Assembly: GCF_007004625.1 (NCBI RefSeq)
Contig: NZ_VIFV01000001.1
Coordinates: 248,001 to 312,000, forward strand
Reading direction: 5' to 3'
From: Planococcus salinarum
GTDB lineage: Bacteria > Bacillota > Bacilli > Bacillales_A > Planococcaceae
DNA: 64,000 nucleotides
Shown: in pieces, positions 7,469 through 16,888 of the stretch
How the letters are laid out: every line of letters begins with the position of its first letter
Position numbering within the stretch: position 1 is the first letter of the stretch
The notes under the pieces: model-generated
What the model was told of the DNA's origin: nothing
The model's database searches: none
What the model saw: only the letters and a program-made list of their open reading frames with translations
Program-made: the position numbers and the translations under genes

Positions 7469-8482
7469 TCAGGCTTTTTTTGCTTTCTGCTTATATTTAT
7501 CAAACAAATCACCGATCAGGTCATAGTCGATGGCAATATTGTTTTCATATGAATATTTCACCCCATAGCCGAGTGCTACAGTCATGGCTGTAGCCACTGT
7601 ACCGCCGATGACCGATCCCGCGCCGGGAATGAATTTCAGCGCCTGCCGGTATATCGTGTGGCCGACTGTCTGGGTAGCCGTGATGACAATCATATCTCTT
7701 GCCGCTTTTTTCGATAAAGGTTTGTCGTATAATTTTGACAGCTTGATAATAAGACCCACTTGAAGGGAAGTCAGCGGCACGACATCCGATCCCGGAATCG
7801 GTGATGCACCGATAATTCCGGCAGAAACCCCTGCAGCCACAATCCATCTGGTCGCTGCGGTTGATTTTTCTTTCATGCTTTTTGCGAAAAGCAGGTCCTT
7901 ACCTTTTTTTTCAAGTATCACCAGAACTTCCCGTTTCAACCCTTCAAGGTTTTCGCCGGTTTTCGAGGAAATCGGAATCACTTTGTATTTATTGTTCGTA
8001 TGGTTTTTCACGAATTGAATAAGCGAAGGGATATTTTCAGCTGCATCAATTTTGTTCAGCACAATGAGAATATCCTTATTGTTCTTTTCAATGGACGTGA
8101 ATTTTTCTTTTTCGCTGTCTGAGAAAACCGTTCCTGCAGCGTTGAGGAAAAACAGCACCACATCCGACTTCTGAACGAACTCGAGTGTCTTTTTCGGATT
8201 CTCGTCATTCGGGTCGTTCAGGCCCGGAGTATCCATAAACTTTATATTTTCGAGACCGCGCATATTGTATGGGTCGACACTGACCGTTTCACCCGGCATG
8301 GGGTTCGTGCTGGCAATGTCTTCACCGATGATTTTATTCACCGTGGAGGATTTTCCGGCATTGACTTCGCCGATCAGAGAGATCAGCAAATCCTGTTCCA
8401 GCGTATCGTTGACTTTCTTCATCTCATCTTCGAACATCTTATTCATTGTCTGCATCACTTCATCTTCAAACTTTTTCACCAA
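7469..8482 (-). CDS. Dynamin/Era-like GTPase with C-terminal DUF697 membrane domain
   Basis: 337 residues. G-domain motifs: G1 GEVNAGKSST at about 38-47, G3 DTPG, G4 NKID, and a probable G5 in ISSKTG. The C-terminal 120 residues carry glycine-rich hydrophobic segments (AAGVSAGIIGASPIPGSD and GAGSVIGGTVATAMTVALG), typical of DUF697 proteins such as YcjF. The likely role is a membrane-associated GTPase involved in membrane or envelope stress; no precise function is known. It is a single gene with its own terminator, divergent from the oxidoreductase at 8615. Confidence 0.85.
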   Translation of the reverse strand: MVKKFEDEVMQTMNKMFEDEMKKVNDTLEQDLLISLIGEVNAGKSSTVNKIIGEDIASTNPMPGETVSVDPYNMRGLENIKFMDTPGLNDPNDENPKKTLEFVQKSDVVLFFLNAAGTVFSDSEKEKFTSIEKNNKDILIVLNKIDAAENIPSLIQFVKNHTNNKYKVIPISSKTGENLEGLKREVLVILEKKGKDLLFAKSMKEKSTAATRWIVAAGVSAGIIGASPIPGSDVVPLTSLQVGLIIKLSKLYDKPLSKKAARDMIVITATQTVGHTIYRQALKFIPGAGSVIGGTVATAMTVALGYGVKYSYENNIAIDYDLIGDLFDKYKQKAKKA

Positions 8483-8614
8483 AACCAGTCGCCCCCTTAA
8501 AGAATATCTACCCTCATTATAATCGTTCTATCCATTTCAAACTATTTTAACGCCATGAATAAAAAATGCTGCATAGGGAATAACATGTACTATCAACCCA
8601 AAAGGAGTGTTCAA

Positions 8615-9238
8615 ATGCAGAACTTAAAAGCTTTATTTCTCAATACCTCTTTAAAAAGCAGCAAAGACCCTTCCCATACGGAAGGCTTTATGGAAGATGT
8701 AAAAGTGCATTTCAACCAGCTCGGAGTGGAATCGGAAATTGTCAGGTTGGCGGATTATAATATCGCCTATGGTGTCCAGGAAGATATGGGAGACGGCGAT
8801 GAATGGCCCCAAGTTTTGCAGAAAGTGATGGCCGCCGATATCCTGATCATCGGCACACCGATCTGGCTCGGAGAAAAAAGCTCGCTTTGCACACAGGCGA
8901 TCGAGCGCCTATACGGCAGCAGCGCCGTGACAAATGATAAAGGGCAGGCTGTTTTCTACAATAAGGTCGGGGGAGCTATCGTAACCGGCAATGAAGACGG
9001 AGCAAAGCATTCCTCAGCTTCGATTCTCTATGGCCTTTCCCATATCGGCTTCACCATTCCACCGAACGCTGATGCCTATTGGGTCGGCGAAGCAGGTCCG
9101 GGAGCTTCCTATATGGATGCCGGCAAGGACAATGACTTCACCAAATCCACTATAGAACGTCTCGCTTACAATACCTACCACTTCGCAGGGATACTGAAAA
9201 ACAACCCGATTCCCGCCGAAGGCAATACTTTGGAATAG
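8615..9238 (+). CDS. Flavodoxin-fold NAD(P)H-dependent oxidoreductase
   Basis: 207 residues with a flavodoxin-like fold: FLNTSLKSS phosphate loop at 9-17, IIGTPIWLGE motif for FMN contact around 78-87, and VGGAIVTGNEDG. The family includes NADPH-dependent FMN reductases and quinone reductases; the substrate cannot be told. The start at 8615 follows AAAAGGAG at a good distance; an in-frame ATG at 8555 has no ribosome binding site. A strong terminator follows the stop. Confidence 0.85.
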   Translation: MQNLKALFLNTSLKSSKDPSHTEGFMEDVKVHFNQLGVESEIVRLADYNIAYGVQEDMGDGDEWPQVLQKVMAADILIIGTPIWLGEKSSLCTQAIERLYGSSAVTNDKGQAVFYNKVGGAIVTGNEDGAKHSSASILYGLSHIGFTIPPNADAYWVGEAGPGASYMDAGKDNDFTKSTIERLAYNTYHFAGILKNNPIPAEGNTLE

Positions 9239-9240
9239 GA

Positions 9241-9273
9241 AAAAGCCAGGAACGTGGGTTCCTGGCTTTTTTT
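9241..9273. terminator. Bidirectional terminator between convergent genes
   Basis: AAAGCCAGGAAC pairs with GTTCCTGGCTTT, followed by a T run; A residues on the left allow use on both strands. Confidence 0.85.
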
Positions 9274-9803
9274 CATTCCCATACTCTTTTAGCGGAAGTG
9301 TTTTCTCCTTCGATGGTAAGAATATACACATCCGGGTTCGACAACGCTTTCCACTCTTCAAAGCCATAAGCTTCTTCGAATTTCTTCAACAGCAGGCCCA
9401 TCATATTTCCATGGGTTACCAACAGGGCGTTATCCGGGGCTTCGGCCATGACTTCTGCCCCTCGTTCTGCAGCTTCTTTAGCCGATTCTCCGCCTTCGAA
9501 TTTCAAATCGAGATCTACAAACGATTGTTCCAGCTTTTCCATCCAGTCAGGCATGTCACTCGTGCTCAATACCCGTTCGGCAAGCCTGTCATCAATTTGA
9601 ATCGGCAAATTTCTCGCTGCCGCCAACGGTTCAATCGATTGGATGGCGCGGGTGAACGGGCTGCTGATGATATGATCGACTTCGAAGTCTTCAAAAAAAT
9701 CGGCCAATGCCCGAGCCTGTCCGCTGCCTTCAGCTGTCAGCTCTGCATCCGGCGCCTGCCCTTCCGCCTTGCAATGCCTGATCAAATAAAATGTTTTTTT
9801 CAT
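9273..9803 (-). CDS. Histidine phosphatase superfamily protein
   Basis: 176 residues of the phosphoglycerate-mutase-like branch. The catalytic histidine lies in LIRHCKAEG (residues 7-15), the second histidine in VTHGNMMG (about 129-136), and conserved Arg in SSPFTRAIQS. The substrate is unknown; small phosphatases of this type act on sugar phosphates, nucleotides or phosphohistidine. GAGGAGG lies upstream of the ATG. A monocistronic unit between the rib operon and a convergent terminator. Confidence 0.87.
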   Translation of the reverse strand: MKKTFYLIRHCKAEGQAPDAELTAEGSGQARALADFFEDFEVDHIISSPFTRAIQSIEPLAAARNLPIQIDDRLAERVLSTSDMPDWMEKLEQSFVDLDLKFEGGESAKEAAERGAEVMAEAPDNALLVTHGNMMGLLLKKFEEAYGFEEWKALSNPDVYILTIEGENTSAKRVWE

Positions 9804-9842
9804 GGGCTCACCTCCTCGGGTTAATTAACTTGTACAAACCAC

Positions 9843-10313
9843 TTAGATTTTTTTCATCAGATTCGCCATTTCAATTGCGCCGGCTGCAGATTCCCAGCCT
9901 TTATTGCCCGCCTTGGTTCCGGCACGTTCAATGGCCTGTTCGATAGAATCCGTTGTCAGCACGCCGAAAATCACCGGGATTTCGGATTGATCGCTGGCAC
10001 GTGAAACACCTTTTGCCACTTCACTGCAAACGTAATCGAAATGCGGAGTCGCTCCGCGGATTACTGTGCCTAACGTAATGACGGCGTCATATTTCCCACT
10101 GACAGCCATTTTTTTAGCAACCAACGGAATTTCAAATGCTCCGGGAACCCACGCAATCGAAACGTCTTCGTTATTGACGCCATGGCGTTTCAAGGCATCT
10201 TCAGCTCCGCTCAATAATTTTCCTGTAATGAATTCATTGAATCGGCCGACAACTATGCCGATACGTAACCCTTCTCCATTTAAGTAACCTTCATAATGTA
10301 CAGTCATTGTCAT
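9843..10313 (-). CDS. ribH: 6,7-dimethyl-8-ribityllumazine synthase
   Basis: 156 residues, full length for RibH. It condenses the ribityl-aminopyrimidine with dihydroxybutanone phosphate to give lumazine, the penultimate step of riboflavin synthesis; the enzyme assembles into 60-mers. Landmarks: [49 protein letters not shown], and [16 protein letters not shown]. Its ATG overlaps the ribB stop by four bases. It is the last gene of the operon under the FMN riboswitch. Confidence 0.97.
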   Translation of the reverse strand: MTMTVHYEGYLNGEGLRIGIVVGRFNEFITGKLLSGAEDALKRHGVNNEDVSIAWVPGAFEIPLVAKKMAVSGKYDAVITLGTVIRGATPHFDYVCSEVAKGVSRASDQSEIPVIFGVLTTDSIEQAIERAGTKAGNKGWESAAGAIEMANLMKKI

Positions 10314-10948
10314 TCTCCTCCTTCGCTGGGATCTGAAACCGCAGCCTGATGTTTTTCCTGATAAGCAATAAGATCTTTTATTGTTAAGATTCCAAGTTCC
10401 AACCTTTCGGCAACCGTGATCAAATCCGGAACCCGGGCCATCGTGCCATCGACATTCATGATTTCACAGATTACACCCGCAGGTGCCGATCCGGCAAGCT
10501 TTGCGAGGTCGACAGCCGCTTCTGTATGCCCCGAACGTTCAAGGACGCCACCGTCTTTGGCGATTAACGGGAAAATATGGCCTGGACGCTTGAAATCAGA
10601 GGGCTTTGCATCTTCTTTGATCAGGCTCAGAATCGTATGTGAACGTTCAAACGCACTGATTCCTGTCGTGGTATCTTTATGGTCGATGCTGATTGTAAAG
10701 GCAGTGCCGTATTCATCGGTATTATCATCGGTCATCAAACCGACACTCAGTTTCCGGGCAATCCCCTCAGTGATGGGGACACAAATCAACCCCCGCCCTT
10801 CGGACGCCATCAAATTGATGATTTGAGGTGTGGCATATTCAGCCAAAGCGATAAAATCACCTTCGTTTTCACGATCCTCGTCATCGATGACGATGACTGC
10901 CTTGCCTTTTTTTAAATCTTCCAGTGCTTCATCTACTGTATAAAACAA
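10310..10948 (-). CDS. ribB: 3,4-dihydroxy-2-butanone 4-phosphate synthase, stand-alone
   Basis: 212 residues covering only the DHBP synthase domain: the acidic loop [11 protein letters not shown] at 22-32, [24 protein letters not shown] and GHTEAAVDL. It converts ribulose 5-phosphate to dihydroxybutanone phosphate and formate. In most Bacilli this domain is fused to GTP cyclohydrolase II (RibBA, about 400 residues); here the gene stops after the first domain and overlaps ribH by four bases, so the second half is missing rather than cut by the window. The start is TTG at 10948 with GGGAGG upstream. Confidence 0.93.
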   Translation of the reverse strand: MFYTVDEALEDLKKGKAVIVIDDEDRENEGDFIALAEYATPQIINLMASEGRGLICVPITEGIARKLSVGLMTDDNTDEYGTAFTISIDHKDTTTGISAFERSHTILSLIKEDAKPSDFKRPGHIFPLIAKDGGVLERSGHTEAAVDLAKLAGSAPAGVICEIMNVDGTMARVPDLITVAERLELGILTIKDLIAYQEKHQAAVSDPSEGGE

Positions 10949-10962
10949 AAGTATGCCTCCCT

Positions 10963-11595
10963 CTAGAACCCTTGTTCAGCCAACCAGCTTCTTGACATTT
11001 CCGGTTTATCGGCCTGTTGGATCCGTTCTGTATATTTTGCCAAAAGATCACATTCGATATTGACGCGTTCTCCTATTCCTTTTTGGCCCAGCAATGAATC
11101 TTCCCGGGTGGTGGGAATCAGGGAAATCGTGACTGTATTGTTTCCAACCGAAAAAACCGTAAGAGACGTACCATCTACGGAAATGGATCCTTTTTTCATC
11201 ATGTACTTCATGAGGGAAGGGTCCAGTTCAATTGTTTTCGTCACGGCATTCGATTCTTTTTTTACCGCACGGATAACACCGACTCCATCGACATGCCCAC
11301 TGACAAAGTGGCCGCCGAAACGTCCTGTAGCAGGCATGGCGCGTTCAAGATTGACGCGGGAGCCTGTGCGCAGGCTGGACATGGTCGAAGAATTGACGGT
11401 TTCCGGAATAACATCGACTGTAAAGGATTTTTGATCATGGGCAGAGACGGTCAAGCAGACACCATTGATGGATATGCTGTCGCCTCTTTTGATATCGTCC
11501 ATAATAAGGGAGCAGGCAATCGTCAATTCCATAGCCTGCGGTTTTGAACGAAGCGCTGTGACATGTCCCATTTCTTCCACAATTCCTGTGAACAT
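10963..11595 (-). CDS. ribE: Riboflavin synthase alpha chain
   Basis: 210 residues with the usual two lumazine-binding repeats: [10 protein letters not shown] with SINGVCLTV in the first half, and a second barrel with [11 protein letters not shown] and [11 protein letters not shown]. It dismutates two lumazines to riboflavin. The ATG directly follows the stop of a small leader ORF, and the ribosome binding site GAGGAG lies inside that ORF, so translation is probably coupled. ribB follows after 14 bases. Confidence 0.96.
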   Translation of the reverse strand: MFTGIVEEMGHVTALRSKPQAMELTIACSLIMDDIKRGDSISINGVCLTVSAHDQKSFTVDVIPETVNSSTMSSLRTGSRVNLERAMPATGRFGGHFVSGHVDGVGVIRAVKKESNAVTKTIELDPSLMKYMMKKGSISVDGTSLTVFSVGNNTVTISLIPTTREDSLLGQKGIGERVNIECDLLAKYTERIQQADKPEMSRSWLAEQGF

Positions 11596-11880
11596 TCAGG
11601 CACACTCCTCTATCAAGTTTTGCTCTTGATTTTTGATCACTGGCATTTCAAAATTCGGGTAATCTTCCACCATGGGGCGAATGGGTGGTGGGGAAAGGGA
11701 TGCAGAGTAAATTGGAGATAACCTTGCTGTTACCGATGTGCCAATCTTCTTTTCGCGAAATATGGACAGACAGAATACAGACATGCCCAAAAAGCCCTCT
11801 TTAATAAAAGGTTGAGACGGTTCTGTTGTATTTCGGCAGTCAGAAATGAAAAAACGCTTCTGCTTGGTGGTATATTCCAT
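11596..11880 (-). CDS. Riboswitch-proximal leader ORF, possible ribD remnant
   Basis: A 94-codon frame begins with ATG at 11880, seven bases after GAAAGGAG, and ends immediately before the ribE ATG. It sits where ribD begins in other Bacillales. The bulk has no recognisable domain. The last 27 residues (from PMVEDYPNFEM to NLIEECA) loosely resemble the end of RibD, so a deleted ribD that kept both ends is one explanation; a new short leader peptide is another. The start site is partly covered by a hairpin next to the FMN riboswitch, so translation may be riboswitch-controlled. Tentative. Confidence 0.35.
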   Translation of the reverse strand: MEYTTKQKRFFISDCRNTTEPSQPFIKEGFLGMSVFCLSIFREKKIGTSVTARLSPIYSASLSPPPIRPMVEDYPNFEMPVIKNQEQNLIEECA

Positions 11881-11889
11881 AAAGATCGC

Positions 11890-11914
11890 TCCTTTCGATT
11901 CGGTTATCGAAAAG
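11890..11914 (-). promoter_or_regulatory. Probable Shine-Dalgarno sequestering hairpin of the FMN riboswitch
   Basis: On the minus strand CTTTTCGAT and ATCGAAAGG form a stem with a six-base loop. The right arm covers part of the GAAAGGAG ribosome binding site of the leader ORF. This suggests a translational expression platform. Confidence 0.45.
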
Positions 11915-11941
11915 AAGTGGCACATAACAAATTGACTTGAA

Positions 11942-12227
<286 letters not shown>

Positions 12228-12312
12228 TCAATCGATTATTTGTCTATTACATAGTAGCATAGGAGAAAAGAAGAAAGCATCTTTTGATGTTCTTGGACGG
12301 AGGAGGATTTCA

Positions 12313-12636
12313 TTGGCTCATACCCTGACAGTGAAAGGATTGGACGTTGATCCGGAAACCCGGTGCAGGCATTACCATTCAGAAATCGACCGCATTGCCA
12401 TAAAATTTTATTGCTGTGGAGAATATTTTCCCTGCTTTGAATGCCACGAGGCCATCGGCTGCGGAAACCATCAGGTTTGGCCGAAAGAGAAGTTCAGTGA
12501 AAAGGCAGTGCTCTGCGGCTCATGCGGCTATGAACTTTCAGTGGAGGAGTACCTGCAATGCGCTTCTGCATGCCCTTCCTGCTCGGCAGCTTTCAATCCC
12601 GGCTGCAGCCTCCACAAACATCTATATTTTGCATGA
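12313..12636 (+). CDS. CHY zinc finger protein
   Basis: 107 residues. The order of metal ligands CRHYHSEID, CCGEYFPCFECH, HQVW, CGSCGYELSVEEY, CPSC and NPGCSLHKHLYF matches the CHY zinc finger family (Hot13-like, cysteine- and histidine-rich, predicted to bind three zinc ions). The start is taken as TTG at 12313, six bases after GGAGGAGG; the frame upstream runs through the riboswitch and is not coding. Function unknown; redox or metal handling is suggested for relatives. Confidence 0.85.
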   Translation: MAHTLTVKGLDVDPETRCRHYHSEIDRIAIKFYCCGEYFPCFECHEAIGCGNHQVWPKEKFSEKAVLCGSCGYELSVEEYLQCASACPSCSAAFNPGCSLHKHLYFA

Positions 12637-12649
12637 ATAGCTGCATATA

Positions 12650-12686
12650 AAAAGAGCAGCCGGCAATTACGCCGGCTGCTCCTTTT
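12650..12686. terminator. Bidirectional terminator between convergent genes
   Basis: AGAGCAGCCGGC pairs with GCCGGCTGCTCC around a six-base loop, with A- and T-rich flanks. Confidence 0.85.
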
Positions 12687-13161
12687 CAATTCTCATGCAC
12701 ATGACTATCTGTTCCCCGCTCGTGCGCATAAAACGCCTTCCGGTATCTTCGAACCCCGCTTTTTCAAAAAGCCTCTTTGCCGGCTTGTTCCTGGCGTTCA
12801 CACCGAGAACGACTTCATCGATCGCCGGAAATTCCCTGCGGATGAAATCCGGCAATGCGTAGATCGAACCGGTAGCAATGCCACGCCCCTGAAATTTCGG
12901 ATTGACGGAAAATCCTCTCAGCAACAGAGAATTGGGATTGTTGGAGTACTTCCTGCGATCATCCGATTCATCAAGTTCGAGAAAGCCCGCCGATTCATTT
13001 CTGGCATGGATGATGACGAAATGCTTTAACGGGTTGTCTTTGTCGCGGTCAATGATATCCTGCGGCATTCCCGAAAATTCCAGCTGTTCGGAAGGCAGCT
13101 CATATCCCACCGTTATTTTCGGATTGTACAAACTAAGGGAAACTTCTTCTTTCCTGATCAT
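12667..13161 (-). CDS. GNAT family N-acetyltransferase
   Basis: 164 residues. The acetyl-CoA binding motif A is visible as GFSVNPKFQGRGIATGSI (around 90-107), and a typical GNAT C-terminal block follows: VNARNKPAKRLFEKAGFEDT. The substrate cannot be inferred. The ATG at 13161 follows GGGAGGGGAG at good spacing; a longer frame from 13185 lacks this. It is the last of four same-strand genes (VOC, CBS, metallophosphoesterase, GNAT). Confidence 0.87.
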   Translation of the reverse strand: MIRKEEVSLSLYNPKITVGYELPSEQLEFSGMPQDIIDRDKDNPLKHFVIIHARNESAGFLELDESDDRRKYSNNPNSLLLRGFSVNPKFQGRGIATGSIYALPDFIRREFPAIDEVVLGVNARNKPAKRLFEKAGFEDTGRRFMRTSGEQIVMCMRIEKEQPA

Positions 13162-13206
13162 GCTTACTCCCCTCCCTAAACGCATTGCATATCTCCAGGC
13201 AGTGTT

Positions 13207-14031
13207 CTATTCTTTTTCCAAGGTGACAGACACCACTTCCGGCAGATTAAAGATACGCACTGGAAATCCGCTGTTTCCGAGGCCCCGGCTTAACACAAGC
13301 CGGGTCTCTTCCTTCTCGAAAACGCCTTCCGTCATTCGGGGAAACCAGCCCTGCCCTGGAGCAAAAATCCCGCCAATGCCTGGAATCCGCACTTGCCCCC
13401 CGTGTGCGTGGCCGGAGAAAACAACGTCAATTTCATTTTCCGCATAGACGGCGAGCTGTTCGGGACGATGCGCAAGAAGCAAGGTGAAGTTGTCCGTCAA
13501 CGCTGCAGTTTCAATCGCATCCCTTGTATACTGCTCATCACGGTAATATTGATCCATCAATGGATCATTTATTCCCGCTATCTGCAGCGATTCGCCTTCA
13601 AGTTCCCACTGGACCTTTTCATTTTCAAGAAAAATCACTCCACGTTCCACGAGCGCCTCTTTGATTTCGTCTATTTTATTGACTGCAACTTCGTGGTTGC
13701 CCGTTACAAAATACACGTCACTCATTTCAACCAATGCATCCACCAGCACGAGCGCAGCATCAAGGTCGTACCGGTTGCTGTCTATCAAATCGCCGGTGAT
13801 AAAAATCGCATCCGGCTGCGTGTCTTTGACTTTTTGAATCAGTCTTTCCTGATTCTTCCCGAAGGTGGCATTATGCAGATCGGAAACCTGTACAATTTTC
13901 TTGCCATCGAAAGCAGCTGGCAATCCTTCTGAGGAAATCGTATATTCCGTAGTCTGAATCCAGTTGTTGTTTGCCCACACAAAAAGCCAGATCAATGCTG
14001 CGAAAACCAGAAAAACAATCAATTTTTTCAT
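13207..14031 (-). CDS. Membrane-anchored metallophosphoesterase (YkuE-like)
   Basis: 274 residues with an N-terminal signal anchor (about 4-22) and a calcineurin-like phosphoesterase domain. Metal motifs in order: VSDLHNATFG, ITGDLIDSNR, VTGNHEVAV, LAHRPE and SGHAHGGQVRIPG. B. subtilis YkuE, a Tat-exported relative, is a known member, but this one lacks an obvious twin-arginine signal. It probably acts on the outer face of the membrane. Twelve bases separate it from the CBS gene upstream. Confidence 0.9.
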   Translation of the reverse strand: MKKLIVFLVFAALIWLFVWANNNWIQTTEYTISSEGLPAAFDGKKIVQVSDLHNATFGKNQERLIQKVKDTQPDAIFITGDLIDSNRYDLDAALVLVDALVEMSDVYFVTGNHEVAVNKIDEIKEALVERGVIFLENEKVQWELEGESLQIAGINDPLMDQYYRDEQYTRDAIETAALTDNFTLLLAHRPEQLAVYAENEIDVVFSGHAHGGQVRIPGIGGIFAPGQGWFPRMTEGVFEKEETRLVLSRGLGNSGFPVRIFNLPEVVSVTLEKE

Positions 14032-14043
14032 TCTATCAACCTT

Positions 14044-14748
14044 CTATTCTGTCTGAATCAGATCGATCGGCGTAATGATTCCTGTCAGCGTCTCGTCTCT
14101 CTTGCCATTTCGTGTAATCAGCAATGCTTCAAGCATATGCCCGGATAACACCGAGTTCTTGAAAATTTCCTCCGCCTCATACACTGGAGTATTTGACGCG
14201 ATAAACCGATAAGTGTTCCCATTTTTTTCGAATTTCAGAATGTCATCCATCGTCGTTATTTCCCGGGAAATGCTTTCCTCTTCCACGGTCGCCGCAAGCC
14301 ACCTCAAAATTCCGCTGGCTGTAAGCAACCCTGAAAACTCACCGTTCCGGTAAACCGGAATATGCTTGAATTTCTTATCCCTCACCATACGCAGTACATT
14401 ACTCAATGTGTCATCCGAGCTGAACACGTGGACTTTTCTGGCAAAACTTGTCCCCACTGTCACCGGTTGGGACAGGAGGCTTTCGATATGCTCAATCATT
14501 TCCACAATTTCTGTATGGGGTTCGGCAATTACATATTCCGGTTCTGTCCGGTGATGGATAATGGCGTTTCGCAAATCACCGAATTCGCGCAAATCATCTT
14601 CGTATTTTCGGATTGCCGCATGTTCTTTTTTGGAAAGGTCTATCGCTGTGAAAAAACTGACATGGTCTTTTCTGTCGATCATGCCTTTCATTATCTTTTC
14701 GATTTTATTGAATGCAATCAAGAACCGTTCGGAATTCCGCTTATCCAT
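14044..14748 (-). CDS. CBS domain-containing protein
   Basis: 234 residues. The N-terminal 90 residues form a helical, charged region (GDLRNAIIHHR), followed by a pair of CBS motifs (TLSNVLRMVRDKKFKHIPVY and an atypical second one ending TGIITPIDLIQ). CBS pairs bind adenine nucleotides and regulate partner domains; the partner is unknown. The ATG at 14748 overlaps the end of the glyoxalase-fold gene by eight bases, indicating coupling. Confidence 0.82.
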   Translation of the reverse strand: MDKRNSERFLIAFNKIEKIMKGMIDRKDHVSFFTAIDLSKKEHAAIRKYEDDLREFGDLRNAIIHHRTEPEYVIAEPHTEIVEMIEHIESLLSQPVTVGTSFARKVHVFSSDDTLSNVLRMVRDKKFKHIPVYRNGEFSGLLTASGILRWLAATVEEESISREITTMDDILKFEKNGNTYRFIASNTPVYEAEEIFKNSVLSGHMLEALLITRNGKRDETLTGIITPIDLIQTE

Positions 14749-15145
14749 AAAAGCCCCCGCTTTCCGATGCTGTGATTTCAATTTTCAAACGATCAGGATC
14801 TTCCATGAAAACGGCATATGTATCATTGCCTCCCGCATATGGATGGCGGTCCTGATAGAGGATGTTTACATCTGATTGTCGCATTTTTTCTGTAATTTCG
14901 TCCACTTCGAGCGTTGACGATGCATGAAAAGCGAGGTGATTCAGCCCTGCGGCTTTTCTGTGATACCCGTGCTCAAGAAATTCGGCCTCTGTTTGGACAA
15001 AGACGATATACGTGTGGTGATGCCTGTAACTGAAGCCTGCCGGCCATTCCTGATACAGGGAATAGCCGAGCAACGGAAGCAGCATATCATAAAATTTCCT
15101 GGAAGCTTTCAAATTGGAAACATTCAATTCAAGATGATGAAGCAT
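14741..15145 (-). CDS. VOC family (glyoxalase/bleomycin resistance fold) protein
   Basis: 134 residues with the vicinal-oxygen-chelate pattern: LHHLELNVSNLKASRKFYD at the N-terminus, GLNHLAFHASS in the middle, and AVFMEDPDRLKIEI near the end, giving His and Glu metal ligands. The substrate is unknown. The start at 15145 follows GAAGGGGTGAG; the longer open frame to 15277 overlaps the ABC permease end and is not needed. Confidence 0.85.
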   Translation of the reverse strand: MLHHLELNVSNLKASRKFYDMLLPLLGYSLYQEWPAGFSYRHHHTYIVFVQTEAEFLEHGYHRKAAGLNHLAFHASSTLEVDEITEKMRQSDVNILYQDRHPYAGGNDTYAVFMEDPDRLKIEITASESGGFYG

Positions 15146-15224
15146 TTTCTCACCCCTTCCCTCTTTACATTCTCCCGAACAAAAAAATGCTGCAGCTCCG
15201 AATGCAAAGCTGCAGCAAAGTATT

Positions 15225-16010
15225 TTATACTTTCGTTGTGGCAGCCCTTTTCCTGGAAAGGAAGATACCAAGAACAATCAGCAAGGCGATCAAAACGATT
15301 GTAACGCCCACAGACCACCAGAAATCCCCGAGATCCGGTGCTGTCTCCAGCCAGGCTGCAGCATATGCAGGAAGCTTCATGGGCGAAACCGGCCAATAAG
15401 CGCCGAGCAAGCTGTCAACCAGCTGGCTGATGAAAATGACTCCCAGCGAAACCGCTGCGGCAAGGCCGGCATTCGGCATCATTGCACTGGAGACCATCAC
15501 AATCGAGACTACCAATAGAATCCATAGACTGTAGCTGGCCATAAATTGGACCAATCCCATCAAATCAACACTTCCGAACAGCAGGTATGTATAATAATAA
15601 CCTGCCAGGAAGCCGAGCCAAACACTCAGCAATGCGATAACCGAGGCTATGATCCATTTGCTTATGAAATAAGCTGAAAAAGATAGTGGACGCGCATACA
15701 GCAGGGTGGCCGTTCCGCTCCTCCGTTCGCCGGCGATTGTGCCCATGTAAGCCAGCGCAATAATCAGGAGCCCAACAAATTGATATTGCCCCATGATTGC
15801 TGCAATAATCTGTTCAGGCATAGGGATTGGAAATTTAAATACCGCCCCTTCCGGCAAATTCCCTACCGAGTCCAAAATTTGCGGCAGAAAGTAGTTGGTG
15901 ACAGGCTCCAATATGCCGAGCAAAATAAATACGGTGGGAATCCAGAATAATTTGTAGTTCCTAACATTTTCCCGCCATTCCTTTTTCAGCAAAACCCCAA
16001 ATTGGTTCAT
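15225..16010 (-). CDS. yxlG: ABC transporter permease, YxlG-like
   Basis: 261 residues with about six transmembrane helices and the layout of ABC-2 type permeases of the NosY/YxlG kind: a cytoplasmic N-terminal stretch (LLKKEWRENVRNYK), then GTIAGERRSGTATLLYARPLS between helices 2 and 3. It overlaps the ATPase gene by four bases. With the ATPase and the small PLDc_N-like protein it reproduces the order of yxlE-yxlF-yxlG of the B. subtilis sigY operon; the sigma factor itself is not here. The substrate is unknown. Confidence 0.85.
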   Translation of the reverse strand: MNQFGVLLKKEWRENVRNYKLFWIPTVFILLGILEPVTNYFLPQILDSVGNLPEGAVFKFPIPMPEQIIAAIMGQYQFVGLLIIALAYMGTIAGERRSGTATLLYARPLSFSAYFISKWIIASVIALLSVWLGFLAGYYYTYLLFGSVDLMGLVQFMASYSLWILLVVSIVMVSSAMMPNAGLAAAVSLGVIFISQLVDSLLGAYWPVSPMKLPAYAAAWLETAPDLGDFWWSVGVTIVLIALLIVLGIFLSRKRAATTKV

Positions 16011-16888
16011 TTTGCTCCCACCACCTTATGGAAAATTTCTTCCAGCGAAGCGGTTTGGCGGTCTACTCCCGAAATGCCATTGCCGTTATGTGCCAATGCT
16101 TCGAGCACCTGCTGCATTGTTGGGCCATTTTCCGACAAAGGAAGATCGATGACATTCCTTTGTCTGCGCATCTGCCAAAGCATGCGTTCTTCAAATGCAG
16201 CTGCAGCTGCTTCGGTTTCAAAACGCAACCGGATCTTCGGTTCTGCATAGCGGCTCTTGACCTCAGCAAGAGAACCCTGCTCCACCAATTTCCCTTGTTT
16301 CAGGAATAACAATTGATCCGTCATCTCTTCTGCATCATTCAGGATATGGGTGGAGTAAAGAATCGTTGTATCTTTCTGCAGAGATTTCAGCAGGTTCATA
16401 ATCTCCCGCCGGCCAGTCGGATCCAGGGATGATACCGGTTCATCCAGCAACAGCAATTTCGGCTGATGTACAATTGCCTGTGCCAGACCAAGACGCTGCT
16501 TCATCCCCCCGGAAAATGCACCGGTCTTCTTATTGACCGTGGATCCGAGGCCCACAAACTCGAGTGCTCTCACCGATTGCTGACGCGCCTTTTTCCCGTC
16601 AACTCCACTGATTTTCGCTGCCATTTCGGTAAACTCCAGTGCAGTCAGCCAAGGAAAAAAGTGAGGATATTGCGGCAAAAAGCCGACTCCCGATTTGAAA
16701 TCCCTCTTTATCGTTCCCTCTGTCTCCTTTAATAGCCCAGCGATCATGGACAGGGTCGTCGTCTTGCCCGAACCGTTCGGCCCGATCAAAGCCGTAGCCG
16801 TCCCTTCTTCCAGTGTGAAGAAAATGTGGTCTGCCGCCAGCAGCCCATTATATGATTTCGTCAGTCCTTTGACTTCCAGTACGCTCAA
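16007..16888 (-). CDS. yxlF: ABC transporter ATP-binding protein, YxlF-like
   Basis: 293 residues. Walker A GPNGSGKTT at about 36-44, signature FSGGMKQRLGLAQA, Walker B LLLLDEPVSSLDP, and H-loop STHILND. A C-terminal domain of about 80 residues follows the ATPase core, as in drug- or peptide-exporting ABC-2 systems. It overlaps the genes on both sides by four bases, so the three are one translationally coupled unit. Confidence 0.9.
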   Translation of the reverse strand: MSVLEVKGLTKSYNGLLAADHIFFTLEEGTATALIGPNGSGKTTTLSMIAGLLKETEGTIKRDFKSGVGFLPQYPHFFPWLTALEFTEMAAKISGVDGKKARQQSVRALEFVGLGSTVNKKTGAFSGGMKQRLGLAQAIVHQPKLLLLDEPVSSLDPTGRREIMNLLKSLQKDTTILYSTHILNDAEEMTDQLLFLKQGKLVEQGSLAEVKSRYAEPKIRLRFETEAAAAAFEERMLWQMRRQRNVIDLPLSENGPTMQQVLEALAHNGNGISGVDRQTASLEEIFHKVVGAK